From Streptomyces goshikiensis (GTDB lineage Bacteria > Actinomycetota > Actinomycetes > Streptomycetales > Streptomycetaceae), in assembly GCF_014650555.1 (NCBI RefSeq), contig NZ_BMVE01000002.1, forward strand, positions 310,001-374,000: a DNA stretch of 64,000 nt, read 5' to 3'. The position numbers and the translations under genes are program-made. This document shows, in pieces, positions 1 through 7,936 of the stretch. How positions within the stretch are numbered: the stretch's first letter is position 1; each line of letters opens with the position of its first letter. The notes under the pieces are model-generated. The model did no database searches, was not told the origin of the DNA, and saw only the letters and a program-made list of their open reading frames with translations.

Positions 1-1105
1 CCAGCGGGGCCGGATCGCCGTCCAGGAAGGCGCTCAGGGCAGCCGCCAGCTCCGGCCAGACCTCGTCGGAGTACGCGGCCCGGAGGGCGGCCGCCCGCAG
101 TTCGCCGGTGCCGGCCACCCCGCCCGCCGGAGTGCGGGCCACCGCCGCCCGGACGCGCTCGTGACTGGCCCGCACGGCGGCCGGGGTGGCACCGAGGCGG
201 TACGTGGCGTGGTGCCGGGCCGCCCAGGCGCGGAAGTCGTACCAGCGGCGCTCGAACCCCGCCGCCTGGGCGAGGTTGTCGCGGTACCAGACGTGCCGCG
301 GGTCCGGGTCGACCGCGGAGTCGAAGACCATCCGGCGCACGTGGCCGGGGTAGAGCGTGGCGTACACCGCCCCGAGGTAGGTGCCGTAGGAGGCGCCCAC
401 GAAGGTCAGCTCCCGCTCGCCGAGCGCGGCGCGCAGCACGTGCAGGTCCCGGGCGTTGTTGAGGGTCGTGTAGTACGGGAGGGCCGCGCCGCCCCTTCGC
501 GCGCAGCCGCGGGCGTAGGCCCGGGCGGCGGCGACGCGCTCCCTCTTGTACGCGGCCGAGGGGTCCGCCGGGACCTGGGTGGGGGCCTTGGGGCGGCCCG
601 CCGGGTCCTGGCAGGACAGCGGGGCGGAGCGGCCGACGCCGCGCGGGGCGTAGCCGACGAGGTCGTAGGCGGCGGCGACGCGGCGCCAGGCGGGGCGGTC
701 GGCGAGCAGCGGGAAGTACATGCCGGAGGCGCCCGGTCCGCCGGGGTTGAAGACGAGGGAGCCCTGGCGGGCGGCGCGGCCCTCGCGGGTGGCGCCGACC
801 CGGCTGACGGTGAGGGAGATCTGCGGTCCGTCGGGCCGGGCGTAGTCGAGCGGGACGCGCAGGGCGGCGCACCGGACGGGGGCGGCCAGCCCCTCGGCGG
901 CGGGGCAGCTCCGGAAGTCGAGCGCCCGGTGACCGGCCGCGACGCGGCGGGCGACGCGCTCGGCCCCGGCGTTCTCGGCCGCGACCGCGGTGGCGGGGGC
1001 CGGCGCCGGAGCCGGAGCCGCCGGGGCCGCCGGGGCGAGGGTGAGGGTCAGGGCGAAGGCGAGGGCCGTCGCGGCGACGGCGGGGCGTACGAGCGGCATC
1101 CGCAT
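1..1105 (-). CDS. Secreted alpha/beta hydrolase, tripeptidyl-aminopeptidase-like (3' end outside window)
   Basis: The product opens with a Sec-type signal (MRMPLVRPAVAATALAFALT followed by Ala/Pro repeats), so it is probably exported. The nucleophile elbow GASYGTYLG fits a GxSxG serine hydrolase, and an oxyanion-type NPGGPGASG lies about 70 residues before it. This pairing is typical of the SlpD/SlpE tripeptidyl aminopeptidase group of Streptomyces. About 368 codons are present; the C-terminal part with the remaining Asp and His of the triad lies beyond base 1. ATG codons at 1105 and 1099 are in frame and I chose the first. Substrate is inferred only from the family. Confidence 0.85.
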   Translation of the reverse strand, partial: MRMPLVRPAVAATALAFALTLTLAPAAPAAPAPAPAPATAVAAENAGAERVARRVAAGHRALDFRSCPAAEGLAAPVRCAALRVPLDYARPDGPQISLTVSRVGATREGRAARQGSLVFNPGGPGASGMYFPLLADRPAWRRVAAAYDLVGYAPRGVGRSAPLSCQDPAGRPKAPTQVPADPSAAYKRERVAAARAYARGCARRGGAALPYYTTLNNARDLHVLRAALGERELTFVGASYGTYLGAVYATLYPGHVRRMVFDSAVDPDPRHVWYRDNLAQAAGFERRWYDFRAWAARHHATYRLGATPAAVRASHERVRAAVARTPAGGVAGTGELRAAALRAAYSDEVWPELAAALSAFLDGDPAPL

Positions 1106-1218
1106 GGCGGCCCCTTCATCTCATCGGCTGGTCCGATGAGATTCCGGGGCCGCCTCCCGGCCAAGGAGCACCGCCGGGTGTCGTCCGTGATTGCCCCCGT
1201 TGCCGTAGCGCGGACGGG

Positions 1219-2274
1219 TCAGGAACTGCTGGAGCAGCTGGAGCTCGACGATCCGCAGCTCGAACCACCGCTGGAGCAACTGCTGGAGGAGGAGCCGCAG
1301 CTGGACCCCGAAGACCCGCAGCCGGAGCCCGACGAACCACAGCCGGAGCCGGAGCTCCCGCCGCAGCCGGAGCTCCCGCCGCAGCCGCTGGAGCCGCCGC
1401 CGGACCCGCCGTCGACGCTCGCGCACCACACGACCGGCAGCGCGTCGGCGGAGGACGACCCCCACGAGGAACGGGAGCCCGGGGAACCGGCGGAGCGGCG
1501 CTGCCCGGCCTGGGCCGCCGCCAGCCGGGTGCTGCGGGCGGCCGGCACCAGCTGCTCGCGCAGGTACGGGTCACGCAGCCCCCGCAGCCCGAACAGGGCC
1601 GTCTGCACGTGCGGGGTCTGGTCCGTCAGATGGGTGGCCCGCATCGCGCGCAGCGCCGTCCGCCCCGCCGGGGTGATCCGCCGCTTGGCCCGCGCGGCGG
1701 CGGCGACGCCCACGACGAGCCCGCCGATCAGCACGGGGAACACCTTGACGAGGAACGGCAGCTGGAACCCGGGCTCCAGCGCGAACCCGACGAAGGTCAG
1801 CACCAGCGAGACCGGCAGCAGCGCCCCGCACAGCACGGCCTGGGCCAGACCCCAGCGCCGCCACCGCCGCGCGGCGCCGGGCGGGCTGATCAGCCCGCGC
1901 TCGGCGAGCGCGTCCCCGATCTCCTGGATCGCGGGGTCGGTCATGGCCGCGTACCGCACCTGGTAGAGCCAGCCCGACGGCGCGTTCGCGTACGCCTGGA
2001 GGACGGCGCGCTCCGCGACGTCCACGGCCCGCGCCCCGGGCCGCACCTGCACGATGCCCGGGCCGCCGGCCACCATCCGCTGGTCGCCCAGCAGGGAGAC
2101 GAGCGCGGCGTCGACCACGGCGCCGGGGCCGCCCGCCATGAAGGCGGCCTCGGACAGGTCGAGCGGTGGGTGCGCGGGGCCGCCCGGCGCGGGCCGGGAG
2201 CGGCGCAGGCCGCGCAGCAGCAGCACCGTGGAGGTGATGACGGCGATCCAGACCGCCCAGGCGAGGAGGTTCAT
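1219..2274 (-). CDS. TIGR04222-type membrane protein with Cys-periodic Gly/Ser tail
   Basis: The protein has 351 residues. An N-terminal membrane segment ([20 protein letters not shown]) is followed by a soluble domain, two close hydrophobic segments around residues 165-215 ([32 protein letters not shown]), and a basic region. The last 70 or so residues are almost only Gly, Ser and Cys; nine Cys occur there and the last six are spaced exactly seven residues apart. The architecture matches what I know as the TIGR04222 family. Its ATG overlaps the stop of the upstream MNIO gene (ATGA), so the two are translationally coupled. I infer that the tail is a modification substrate of that enzyme. A purely structural Cys tail is the alternative. 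Confidence 0.8.
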   Translation of the reverse strand: MNLLAWAVWIAVITSTVLLLRGLRRSRPAPGGPAHPPLDLSEAAFMAGGPGAVVDAALVSLLGDQRMVAGGPGIVQVRPGARAVDVAERAVLQAYANAPSGWLYQVRYAAMTDPAIQEIGDALAERGLISPPGAARRWRRWGLAQAVLCGALLPVSLVLTFVGFALEPGFQLPFLVKVFPVLIGGLVVGVAAAARAKRRITPAGRTALRAMRATHLTDQTPHVQTALFGLRGLRDPYLREQLVPAARSTRLAAAQAGQRRSAGSPGSRSSWGSSSADALPVVWCASVDGGSGGGSSGCGGSSGCGGSSGSGCGSSGSGCGSSGSSCGSSSSSCSSGGSSCGSSSSSCSSSS

Positions 2275-3614
2275 GCCGCTCTCCCCACCAGGGCCCGGGC
2301 CCAGCGCACGATCCGGCGGGCCGGGCGCGTCCCGGCCCGCTCCTGCCACCAGGCGGTGAGCCGGCGCCGGTCGGAGGGGTCGGCCGGCAGCTCCCGGATC
2401 AGCAGGTGCTCGGCGAAGTCCAGCGCGTCGCGGCGGTATCCGCCGGTCATGGGGCGGTTGCGGGCGTACGCGAGGAACGCCTCGCGGTACGCCTTCTCGC
2501 CGCCCAGGATGCCGGGGAGCTCCGGCGCCACCTTGGCCACGACCCCGGCCCGCTTGGCGGCCAGCGACCGCGACTGCACCCGGATCCGCTGCCGGTCGAA
2601 GCCCTCGGGCACCGGCGTCCCCGCCACCAGCGCGGACAACAGCGCGGCCTGCGCCAGCCCGACCCGGGTCCGCGCGGCGTCCGGCACGGGGTCCGCCGCG
2701 GGCACCGGCGCGGCGTCCGGTATGGGGTCCGGCGCGGGCTCCGGCGCGGAATGCCGGGAAGGGGTGCGGAGGGAGGCGGAAGGACGGGATCCCGCGGGGT
2801 CCAGCACGCCCCGGATCGCCTCCAGTTCCCCGGCGAGCTCGCCCTCCGGCGGGAAGTCGTCGTCCCGCTCCAGCAGCACGCCCGGCGGGTCCACCCGCCG
2901 CCGCAGCTGCGCGAGTACGTCCAGCACCACGCCCGGCACGGGGTGCGCGTGGGTGTCGTGCCACACGCCGTCCCGCTCGAACCCGCCCGCGACGTGCACG
3001 TACGCCAGCGCCTCCAGCGGGATCGCGTCCAGTACGGCGGCCGGGTCCTCGCCCCGGTTCACCCGGTTCGTGTGCAGGTTCGCCACGTCGATCAGCAGCC
3101 GCACCCCGGTGCGCTCGACCAGCTCCGACAGGAACCGGCCCTCCGTCATCTCCTCCCCGGGCCACGAGATCAGCGCGGCGATGTTCTCCAGCGCCAGCGG
3201 CACCGGCAGCGCGTCCTGCGCGATCCGCACGTTCTCGCACAGCACGTCCAGCGCGTCCCGGGTCCGCGGCACCGGCAGCAGGTGCCCCGCCTCCAAGGCC
3301 GGCGCGGGCGTCGTGGTCCGTACGAACGCGATGTGCTCGGTGACCAGCGGCGCCCCCAGCGCCACCGCCCGCTCGCCGAGCGCGGCCAGCTTCTCCGGGT
3401 CGGGCCGGTGCGCGCCGCCGAGGCCCAGCGAGACGCCGTGCGGTACGACCCGGACACCGCGCTCGCGCAGCCGCAGCAGCGAAGCCGGCAGATGGCCCGG
3501 GCAGATGTTCTCGGCCACGACCTCGACCCAGTCCAGCCCCGGCAGCCGCTCCACGGCGTCCGCGATCTCCGGCCGCCAGCCGATGCCCACCCCCAGGTGT
3601 GCCATGGGCTTCAT
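2271..3614 (-). CDS. DUF692/MNIO multinuclear iron enzyme with fused C-terminal domain
   Basis: Residues 1-285 form the TIM-barrel of the MNIO (DUF692) family, whose members use two or three iron ions to modify cysteines in ribosomal peptides. Likely metal ligands are visible in [38 protein letters not shown] and HDTHAHP. A Pro/Asp/Ala linker around residues 290-330 leads to a helical domain of about 115 residues (from [15 protein letters not shown] to the end). It resembles the DUF2063-type partner domains usually encoded separately beside MNIO genes. The total of 447 residues is longer than stand-alone MNIOs. The stop overlaps the start of the Cys-tailed membrane protein. An ATG three codons downstream is also possible. 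Confidence 0.87.
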   Translation of the reverse strand: MKPMAHLGVGIGWRPEIADAVERLPGLDWVEVVAENICPGHLPASLLRLRERGVRVVPHGVSLGLGGAHRPDPEKLAALGERAVALGAPLVTEHIAFVRTTTPAPALEAGHLLPVPRTRDALDVLCENVRIAQDALPVPLALENIAALISWPGEEMTEGRFLSELVERTGVRLLIDVANLHTNRVNRGEDPAAVLDAIPLEALAYVHVAGGFERDGVWHDTHAHPVPGVVLDVLAQLRRRVDPPGVLLERDDDFPPEGELAGELEAIRGVLDPAGSRPSASLRTPSRHSAPEPAPDPIPDAAPVPAADPVPDAARTRVGLAQAALLSALVAGTPVPEGFDRQRIRVQSRSLAAKRAGVVAKVAPELPGILGGEKAYREAFLAYARNRPMTGGYRRDALDFAEHLLIRELPADPSDRRRLTAWWQERAGTRPARRIVRWARALVGRAA

Positions 3615-3728
3615 GTCCCCTCGCCCCCCTCATCGGTCCGTGTGCCCATGTCATCGCCACGGCCGGGGCGGGCCAACCACCGCCGCCGGACGTTCAGAGG
3701 AACATTTGAGGTTCCGGAGGTCCCGCCC

Positions 3729-4496
3729 TCACAGCCGGGCCCGCAGCGCCGGATGGTCCGAGACCACCGTGGCGCTGCCGGGCGCGATCTCCGTGAAACC
3801 GGCGTCCCGTACGACCGGCAGACCGCTCCCGCTCAGCCGCGCCCACCGCTCGCGCGGGGCCGTCCGTACGGCCAGCCGGAAACCGGAATCCTGCCAGGCG
3901 GTCCGCTCCGCGGCGGTCAGCTCCCACCACGCCAGCTGGGCCGCGTGCCCGGCCTGGGCCATCGCCTTGCCGGCGGACATCTCCAGATCCGGGTTCAGCC
4001 ACAGCACCGCGATCCCGTCCGGCGCCGGAGCGACCGGCTCCGGGTCGTCGAGGTCGGTCCCCGAGACCTGGAGCTTGGCCAGTTCCTTCGGCCACCCGTC
4101 GAGCGGGACCGGCGGGAACACCCGTACCTCCGCCGCGTCACCGTGCACCGTGACACCCGGCAGGGTCTCGGCCTTGCGCCACTCCGCGCCGCGCGCCCGC
4201 CGGACCACCTTGCGGATCCGCGCGTCCTGCCAGTCGCGGACCGCCCCGGCCCATTCGCCCTCGCCGAGCGCCCGCTCGTCGCTCAGCAGCACCAGCACCG
4301 CGCGGGCCGCCGTCTCCAGCGCGTCGGTACGGGCCGGGGGTTCGGCCTTCTCGATCCGGACGACCAGGGGGAGCACGAACTGCGGTGCCTCGTCGCGGGC
4401 GGACCGCTGCGGCCGCGGCGGGTGCTCCGCGCCCGCGGCGGGTACCGGGGTGCTGTCGTCGTGGTGCGTGTCCGGGCTGCTCATCGCGCTGTTCAT
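3729..4496 (-). CDS. Peptidyl-tRNA hydrolase, Pth2-like, with N-terminal extension
   Basis: The C-terminal 120 residues carry a Pth2-like signature: SAGKAMAQAGHAAQLAW matches the Lys- and His-containing helix of bacterial/archaeal Pth2, and the end (PGSATVVSDHPAL) resembles the closing beta strand. Pth2 recycles peptidyl-tRNA in the cytoplasm. The product is 255 residues, about twice a minimal Pth2. Residues 1-130 form an extra domain that I do not recognise. It stands alone, divergent from the AIM24 gene, with a shared upstream region of 95 bp. Streptomyces also carry a classical pth, so this copy may have another role. Confidence 0.72.
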   Translation of the reverse strand: MNSAMSSPDTHHDDSTPVPAAGAEHPPRPQRSARDEAPQFVLPLVVRIEKAEPPARTDALETAARAVLVLLSDERALGEGEWAGAVRDWQDARIRKVVRRARGAEWRKAETLPGVTVHGDAAEVRVFPPVPLDGWPKELAKLQVSGTDLDDPEPVAPAPDGIAVLWLNPDLEMSAGKAMAQAGHAAQLAWWELTAAERTAWQDSGFRLAVRTAPRERWARLSGSGLPVVRDAGFTEIAPGSATVVSDHPALRARL

Positions 4497-4591
4497 CCCC
4501 TGCTCATGCCGCTGTTCATCCTCGCAAAGGATGCCAGCCTCCCCCTTCAGGATGATGCCGAGGGGGTTCGGGCCGGGCGAGGATCGAACCC

Positions 4592-5266
4592 ATGAAGAGT
4601 GATCTTTTCGCGTCCGAGCACCTCGCCCAGCCGTCCGCCGCCCCGGGCATGACCCTGCAGAACGCCAAGTCCGTGAAGTACACCGTCAACGGTGAAATGC
4701 TGGCCCGTCAGGGCTCGATGGTCGCCTTCCGCGGCAACCTCCAGTTCGAGCGCAAGGGCCAGGGCATAGGCGGCATGCTCAAGCGCGCCGTCACCGGCGA
4801 GGGCCTGGCGCTGATGTCCGTACGCGGGCAGGGCGACGCATGGTTCGCGCACCAGGCCGGCAACTGCTTCATCATCGACTTCGAGCCCGGCGACGCCCTG
4901 ACCATCAACGGCCGCAACGTGCTCTGCTTCGACCCGACCCTGTCCTACGAGATAAAGATGGTGAAGGGCGCCGGCATGACCGGCGGGGGCCTCTTCAACA
5001 GCGTCTTCACCGGCACCGGCAAGCTCGCCGTGGTCTGCGACGGCCACCCGATCATCATCCCGGTCACCGCCCAGAACCCGGTCTACGTGGACACGGACGC
5101 GGTCGTCGGCTGGAGCGCCCAGCTGGAGACGGGCCTGCACCGCTCGCAGTCCGTCGGCTCGATGATCCGCGGCGGCTCGGGCGAGGCCGTCCAGCTGATG
5201 CTGCGCGGCGAGGGCTTCGTCATCGTCCGCCCGAGCGAGCTGACGGAAACCGCGGCCGCGCACTGA
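4592..5266 (+). CDS. AIM24 family protein
   Basis: The 224-residue product is a full-length AIM24 beta-sandwich protein. The Gly-rich strands GGMLKRAVTGEGLALMSVRG, the turn GGGLFNSVFTGTGKLAVVCDG and the closing GEAVQLMLRGEGFVIVRPSE are family hallmarks. There is no signal peptide or membrane segment. A GAGGA Shine-Dalgarno sits ahead of the ATG. An ABC ATPase gene follows 41 bp downstream on the same strand, so they may be cotranscribed. The bacterial function of AIM24 proteins is not settled; in yeast the homologue is mitochondrial. Confidence 0.9.
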   Translation: MKSDLFASEHLAQPSAAPGMTLQNAKSVKYTVNGEMLARQGSMVAFRGNLQFERKGQGIGGMLKRAVTGEGLALMSVRGQGDAWFAHQAGNCFIIDFEPGDALTINGRNVLCFDPTLSYEIKMVKGAGMTGGGLFNSVFTGTGKLAVVCDGHPIIIPVTAQNPVYVDTDAVVGWSAQLETGLHRSQSVGSMIRGGSGEAVQLMLRGEGFVIVRPSELTETAAAH

Positions 5267-5307
5267 ACAGGACCCCACCGAAGACGACGGCCGTGCGACG
5301 GGACGCC

Positions 5308-6123
5308 ATGCGACTGGACGCCGTGGGACGCCGCTACGGCGTGCGGGGACCCTGGGTGCTGCGCGGGGTCTCGCTGGAGCTGCCGCCCGGCGCGCTCGTC
5401 CGCGTCGAAGGACGCAACGGCGGCGGCAAGTCCACGCTGCTGCGGCTCGTGGCCGGCATCGACACCCCGACCGAGGGAAGCATCACCGGCCGCCCGCGCC
5501 GCACCGCATACGTCCCCGAGCGCTTCCCGGCCGCCCTGCCGCTCACCGCGCAGGCCTACCTCGGCCACCTGGGCCGGGTCCACGGGCTGACGCGCGCCGA
5601 GGCCGCGCGCCGGGCGGCGCAGTGGCTGGAGCGGTTCGGCGCGGCCGGGCACGCCCGCACCCCGCTGGCCGAACTGTCCAAGGGGACCAGCCAGAAGGTG
5701 GCCGTCGCCCAGGCCCTGCTCGCCGGACCGGGGCTGCTCGTCCTCGACGAGGCGTGGACCGGGCTCGACGTGCCCGCGCGCGCCGAGCTGGACCGGGCCG
5801 TGGCCGAGCGGACCGCCGCCGGGGGCACGGTGCTGTTCGTGGACCACGACCCGGCGCGGCTCGCCGGGGCACCCGACCGCCACTACCGGGTCGAGGGGGG
5901 CGCGTTGGAACCCGTACGGCCGGGCGCCGGGCCCGGGCCCCGCGTGCGGATCGAGGCCGCCGGACCGCCCGGCGCCGTCCCGCCCCCCGGCCTGGCGGCC
6001 GAGCCCCTGCCCGCCGGCGGATTCCGCCTGACCGTGCCCGCCGGCCGGTCCGACGCGGTGCTGCGCGAACTGCTCACCGCACACCCTGCCTGGCACATCC
6101 GGAACGTGAGTGACCTGCCGTGA
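5308..6123 (+). CDS. ABC transporter ATP-binding protein
   Basis: Walker A is EGRNGGGKST, the signature is the variant LSKGTSQKVAV, Walker B is LLVLDEAWTGLD, and the switch His lies in LFVDHDPAR. This fits a CcmA/multidrug-exporter-like ATPase. Residues 200-271 form an extra C-terminal domain after the ATPase core. The stop overlaps the GTG of the next gene (GTGA), a small membrane protein that is probably its permease. I used the ATG at 5308; a GTG at 5293 is also in frame. Substrate unknown. Confidence 0.87.
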   Translation: MRLDAVGRRYGVRGPWVLRGVSLELPPGALVRVEGRNGGGKSTLLRLVAGIDTPTEGSITGRPRRTAYVPERFPAALPLTAQAYLGHLGRVHGLTRAEAARRAAQWLERFGAAGHARTPLAELSKGTSQKVAVAQALLAGPGLLVLDEAWTGLDVPARAELDRAVAERTAAGGTVLFVDHDPARLAGAPDRHYRVEGGALEPVRPGAGPGPRVRIEAAGPPGAVPPPGLAAEPLPAGGFRLTVPAGRSDAVLRELLTAHPAWHIRNVSDLP

Positions 6124-6758
6124 CCGCTCTGCTGCGCTATCAGGGCGCGCTGTTGCTGCGCTCGCAGCGCTGGCTCGCGCCGGTGCTGCTGTACGCCGCC
6201 TTCCTCGCCGTCGGGTTCCGCCCCGGGGATCCCGTACCGGACTCGCTGGGCTACTCGGCCGCCGCGCTGGTCCCGGTGACGGCCTGGCTGGTGCGGACCT
6301 GCCTCTCGGTCGAACCCGACGCGGCGCGGGACTGCGCGGCCGCCGCGGCGGGCCCGGTACGGGTGCACGCGGCGGCCCTGCTCACCGGGCTGGGCTGGGG
6401 CGCCGGCGCGGGGGGCCTCGGCGCCGTCGCGGTGCTGCTGCTCGGCGCCCGCGAGGGGCCGCGGCTCCCGACCGCCGCCCTGGCGGGGGCCGCGTCGGTG
6501 CTGGTGTGCGCGCTGACGGGCGCGGCCGTGGGCGCGCTGTGCGCCCGGCCGCTGCTGAGGGCCCCCGGGTACGCGGTCGCGGCGGCGGGCCTCGGCAGCC
6601 TGCTGGCCCTGGTCACGGCGGGCTCGCCGGCCCGGGTGGCGGTCAGCGGGCTGGTGGGGGGCTCGGTGGCGCTCCCGCTGGGAGCGCTGGCGGGCGCGGC
6701 GGCGCTGGCCTGCGCGGCGGGCGCGGCCGCCTGCCTGGCCGCCGCGCGGCGGGGGTGA
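6120..6758 (+). CDS. Probable ABC transporter membrane subunit
   Basis: The 212-residue product is mostly hydrophobic, with about six predicted membrane segments, for example WLAPVLLYAAFLAVG near the start and GLVGGSVALPLGALAGAAALA near the end. It has no recognised enzymatic motif. It starts with a GTG overlapping the ATPase stop by four bases, so the pair is coupled and probably forms a small exporter. Ala and Gly make up an unusually large share of the residues. The permease assignment rests on topology and context. Confidence 0.75.
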   Translation: MTALLRYQGALLLRSQRWLAPVLLYAAFLAVGFRPGDPVPDSLGYSAAALVPVTAWLVRTCLSVEPDAARDCAAAAAGPVRVHAAALLTGLGWGAGAGGLGAVAVLLLGAREGPRLPTAALAGAASVLVCALTGAAVGALCARPLLRAPGYAVAAAGLGSLLALVTAGSPARVAVSGLVGGSVALPLGALAGAAALACAAGAAACLAAARRG

Positions 6759-6772
6759 GTACGCTCGGGGGC

Positions 6773-6964
6773 ATGGACCAGTGCGAGCCGACCGAGTCGT
6801 ACTGCCCCGCGCCGGCGGCGCCCGCCCGCGTCGTGGCGGGACCGCCGTACGCGGACTGCCTGGAGTGCGGCAAGCCCACCGAGTACGGGGTCCGGACCCC
6901 CGGCGTGGTGCTGTGCCCGGTCTGCGAGTGGCAGGAAGCCCAGCGCACCGCCTGCTCGGGCTAG
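6773..6964 (+). CDS. Small zinc-ribbon protein, 63 residues
   Basis: Two CxxC pairs (CLECGKPTEYG and CPVCEW, about 20 residues apart) make a rubredoxin-like zinc knuckle. Two further Cys lie near the N-terminus and one near the C-terminus. The gene starts 14 bp after the membrane subunit gene and ends at a palindrome shared with the convergent deacetylase gene. Function is unknown; a metal-binding or protein-binding adaptor is plausible. Confidence 0.68.
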   Translation: MDQCEPTESYCPAPAAPARVVAGPPYADCLECGKPTEYGVRTPGVVLCPVCEWQEAQRTACSG

Positions 6965-6990
6965 GGCCCGATCCCAAAGACAGGCCCTAG
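6961..6990. terminator. Bidirectional palindrome covering two stop codons
   Basis: CTAGGGCC (6961-6968) pairs perfectly with GGCCCTAG (6983-6990) across a 14-nt loop. The two arms contain the TAG stop of the zinc-ribbon gene and the TAG stop of the convergent deacetylase gene. It is a near copy (24 of 27 positions) of the element at 35968-35994. Confidence 0.65.
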
Positions 6991-7919
6991 GTGCCCATGA
7001 GCTCGGAGACCTTCACGAAGCGGTAGCCGCGCTTGCGCAGCTCCGGGACGATCGCGCGGATGGCCTCCTCGGTGACGGGCGCCGCGCTGCGGGTGCAGTG
7101 CATGACCACCAGCGAGCCCGGCTTCACCCCGGCCAGGACCTGCTCGGCCACCGCGTCCGGGTCCTTCGCGAAGGCGTCCCCGCTGACCACGTCCCACTGC
7201 ACCGCCGTGACCTTGGCCGTGGACAGGGCCCGCAGCGCCTGGTCGTCGTAGCAGCCGCCGGGGAAGCGGAAGTACGGGACGGTGTTGACCGCGCCCGCCT
7301 TGCGGAAGGCGTCGAAGGCCCGGTCCACGTCGGCCCGGGCGGCGGCGCCGTCGAGCGTGGGGAGCCCGTAGCAGGGGGACTTGAAGGCGTGGTGGCTGTA
7401 CGAGTGGTTGGCGATCTCGAAGTTCGGGTCGGTGCCGATGGCTTTGGCCTGGTCCGGGTACTCCTCGGCCCAGCGGCCCGTCATGAAGACCGTCGAGGGC
7501 ACCTTGAGCGCCCGCAGCGTGTCGATCAGCTGGGGGTTGTCGAAGTGCTCCCCGCCCGCCGCGCGCGGTCCCTGATCGGAGGTCATGTCCGCGTCGAAGG
7601 TCAGGGCGACGGTCTTCTCGGTCTTCTGCCTGGCCCGCTCGAAGACCGGGGTCAGGCCGCCCGGGCCGGGGGCCAGCGTCGGGGCCTTGCCGGGGGCGCC
7701 GGCCCTCGGGAGCGCGGAGGCCGCTCCGGCGGCGGGGGCGGGTGCGGAGGCCCGGGCCGACGCGGAGGCGGAGGCCGAGGGGGTGGCGGACGCGCCGAGC
7801 CGGGCCTGGCCGGCGCCGCCGTTCGAGGGACCGGCGCCGCCCCCGCAGCCGGCGAGGACGGCGCCGAGGGCGCCACTGAGGACGGCCGCGGCCGCCGCTT
7901 TGCGCAGGGAAGAGGTCAC
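6987..7919 (-). CDS. Polysaccharide deacetylase lipoprotein (NodB-like)
   Basis: The N-terminus is a lipoprotein signal ending in the lipobox LAGC (Cys near residue 25), followed by an Ala/Ser/Pro linker to about residue 85. The NodB domain holds the metal motifs TFDAD and HSYSHH, the arginine motif YFRFPGG, and the late LVVMHC. Such enzymes remove acetyl groups from cell-wall or capsule glycans at the outer face of the membrane. The GTG start is only 8 nt from a TATATT box and has no standard Shine-Dalgarno, so the transcript may be leaderless. Confidence 0.88.
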   Translation of the reverse strand: MTSSLRKAAAAAVLSGALGAVLAGCGGGAGPSNGGAGQARLGASATPSASASASARASAPAPAAGAASALPRAGAPGKAPTLAPGPGGLTPVFERARQKTEKTVALTFDADMTSDQGPRAAGGEHFDNPQLIDTLRALKVPSTVFMTGRWAEEYPDQAKAIGTDPNFEIANHSYSHHAFKSPCYGLPTLDGAAARADVDRAFDAFRKAGAVNTVPYFRFPGGCYDDQALRALSTAKVTAVQWDVVSGDAFAKDPDAVAEQVLAGVKPGSLVVMHCTRSAAPVTEEAIRAIVPELRKRGYRFVKVSELMGT

Positions 7920-7927
7920 CTACGCAA

Positions 7928-7933
7928 AATATA
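7928..7933 (-). promoter_or_regulatory. Candidate -10 box of the deacetylase gene
   Basis: TATATT read on the minus strand, in an AT-rich island, lies 8 nt before the GTG at 7919. A start site 6-8 nt downstream would put the transcript 5' end at or next to the GTG. It sits just past the stop codon of the PPK2 gene. No good -35 box is visible at the usual distance. Confidence 0.35.
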
Positions 7934-7936
7934 TGA

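Noticed and set aside
1219..1420. Cys-rich tail of the TIGR04222 protein as a frameshift or low-complexity artefact
   Set aside because: The cysteines keep exact seven-residue spacing in the frame continuous with the upstream membrane domain, which a frameshifted sequence would not show.
161..4600. Long plus-strand frames opposite the hydrolase, MNIO and membrane protein genes
   Set aside because: They are Gly/Arg/Pro-rich with no domain pattern and lie antisense to genes with clear motifs. They result from high GC content, which makes stops rare.
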